The translations under genes and the position numbers were made by a program. This document shows positions 4,976 to 5,403 of a stretch of DNA of 5,403 nt, piece by piece (the stretch's first letter is position 1; each line of letters opens with the position of its first letter). Source of the stretch: Erysipelotrichia bacterium (lineage in GTDB: Bacteria > Bacillota_I > Bacilli_A > Erysipelotrichales > Erysipelotrichaceae); assembly GCA_009929095.1 (NCBI GenBank), contig SABF01000122.1, forward strand, positions 1-5,403, read 5' to 3'. The notes beneath the pieces were generated by a model that was not told where the DNA came from, made no database searches, and was given only the letters and a program-made list of their open reading frames with translations.

Positions 4976-5403
4976 ATGGAAAGCACATCAAATCTGATTT
5001 TAATTGTAATATTCGGAGCCCTTGGCTTCTGGCTGCTGTTTGAATATGTAAAAACCAAGGATAAGATTGTAATTAAGGATAAACGCTGGACATTCTCCAG
5101 AATTATATTTGTCGTAGCAGCCGTGCTGGCTGTTCTTTCAGCAGTGATGTATAACACCTGGCTGGATTACGTTCGTCTTGGTGTCATGATTCTGTGCATT
5201 GTTTCATTCCTGCTTCTGCATGATGGCATTGGTGCTGATGGGCTGGTTGCCTATGGCCACTTCACTCCATGGTCAGACGTAAAAGGATACGATTGTCAGG
5301 TAAAGAAGAAAAAGATAGACGTATGCTTCAGCGGCAATGATAAGGATTCCAAGAAAAACGATGAATTTACTATTCTGATCTCATGTATTAACTTGAGTTA
5401 TTG
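4976..5403 (+). CDS. Partial: membrane protein of unknown function, three predicted TM segments
   Basis: The frame is open from ATG 4976 to the window end (142 complete codons), so the C-terminus is missing. I read three hydrophobic segments: about 6-23 (LILIVIFGALGFWLLF), 42-58 (RIIFVVAAVLAVLSAVM) and 64-81 (DYVRLGVMILCIVSFLLL). A short Lys-rich loop separates the first two. After the third, a soluble region begins with DGIGADGLVAYGHFTPWSDV (83-102) and continues with a KKKK patch (110-113) and a charged stretch (121-130). A glycine-containing turn followed by 'x-x-PW-x-D-V-x-x-Y' resembles the start of small PH-like domains in Bacillota membrane proteins (DUF5673 and similar), but this is only a resemblance. 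The strong ribosome binding site overlapping the LUD stop supports it being a real gene in the same operon. No function is assigned. Confidence 0.8.
   Translation, partial: MESTSNLILIVIFGALGFWLLFEYVKTKDKIVIKDKRWTFSRIIFVVAAVLAVLSAVMYNTWLDYVRLGVMILCIVSFLLLHDGIGADGLVAYGHFTPWSDVKGYDCQVKKKKIDVCFSGNDKDSKKNDEFTILISCINLSY

Noticed and set aside
1..5403. CRISPR arrays, insertion sequences, tRNA/rRNA genes, toxin-antitoxin or phage genes
   Set aside because: No spaced direct repeats, transposase motifs, tRNA-like cloverleaf arms or phage/TA family signatures were seen on reading both strands.

Overview
The window looks like chromosomal DNA from a Bacillota (Firmicutes) bacterium, probably a gut- or host-associated Clostridia or Erysipelotrichia-type lineage. 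The evidence is AGGAGG-type ribosome binding sites, base composition that looks to be in the 40s % GC by eye, extended -10 promoters, and family choices typical of that group: a Cof-type HAD hydrolase and a stand-alone LUD-domain protein with a cysteine cluster. No better taxonomic placement can be made without a search. I see no mobile element, CRISPR array, tRNA or rRNA.

Layout. Bases 1-85 hold the last codons of a probable diacylglycerol/lipid kinase. After a 53-bp gap with a small dyad comes ppk1 (139-2352, +), a complete polyphosphate kinase 1 of 737 aa. Two strand-specific intrinsic terminators (2361-2389 for +, 2401-2427 for -) fill the short convergent gap. The minus-strand gene 2436-3335 is a PPK2-family polyphosphate:nucleotide phosphotransferase that resembles class III. 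Upstream of it on the same strand is a HAD-superfamily Cof-type phosphatase (3415-4254). A divergent promoter region (about 4255-4334) separates this from a plus-strand pair: a LUD-domain protein (4335-4967) and, 8 bp later, a membrane protein cut off by the window end (4976-5403).

How it fits together. The clearest theme is polyphosphate. PPK1 polymerises the ATP gamma-phosphate into polyP, while the class III-like PPK2 is expected to spend polyP to rephosphorylate AMP/ADP or other nucleotides. The two genes converge tail to tail, so the synthetic and consuming arms of an ATP/polyP buffer sit side by side but have separate promoters. Both proteins end in a lysine-rich tail. The HAD phosphatase could share a transcript with ppk2, although ppk2 also has its own candidate extended -10 promoter. 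The LUD/membrane-protein pair seems to be a separate unit.

Most of the window is well-known families in intact form. The less ordinary points are a promoter for the HAD gene positioned to give a leaderless mRNA, overlapping divergent promoters around a dyad, the convergent PPK1/PPK2 layout, and the lysine-rich tails. I did not find a convincing wholly new system.
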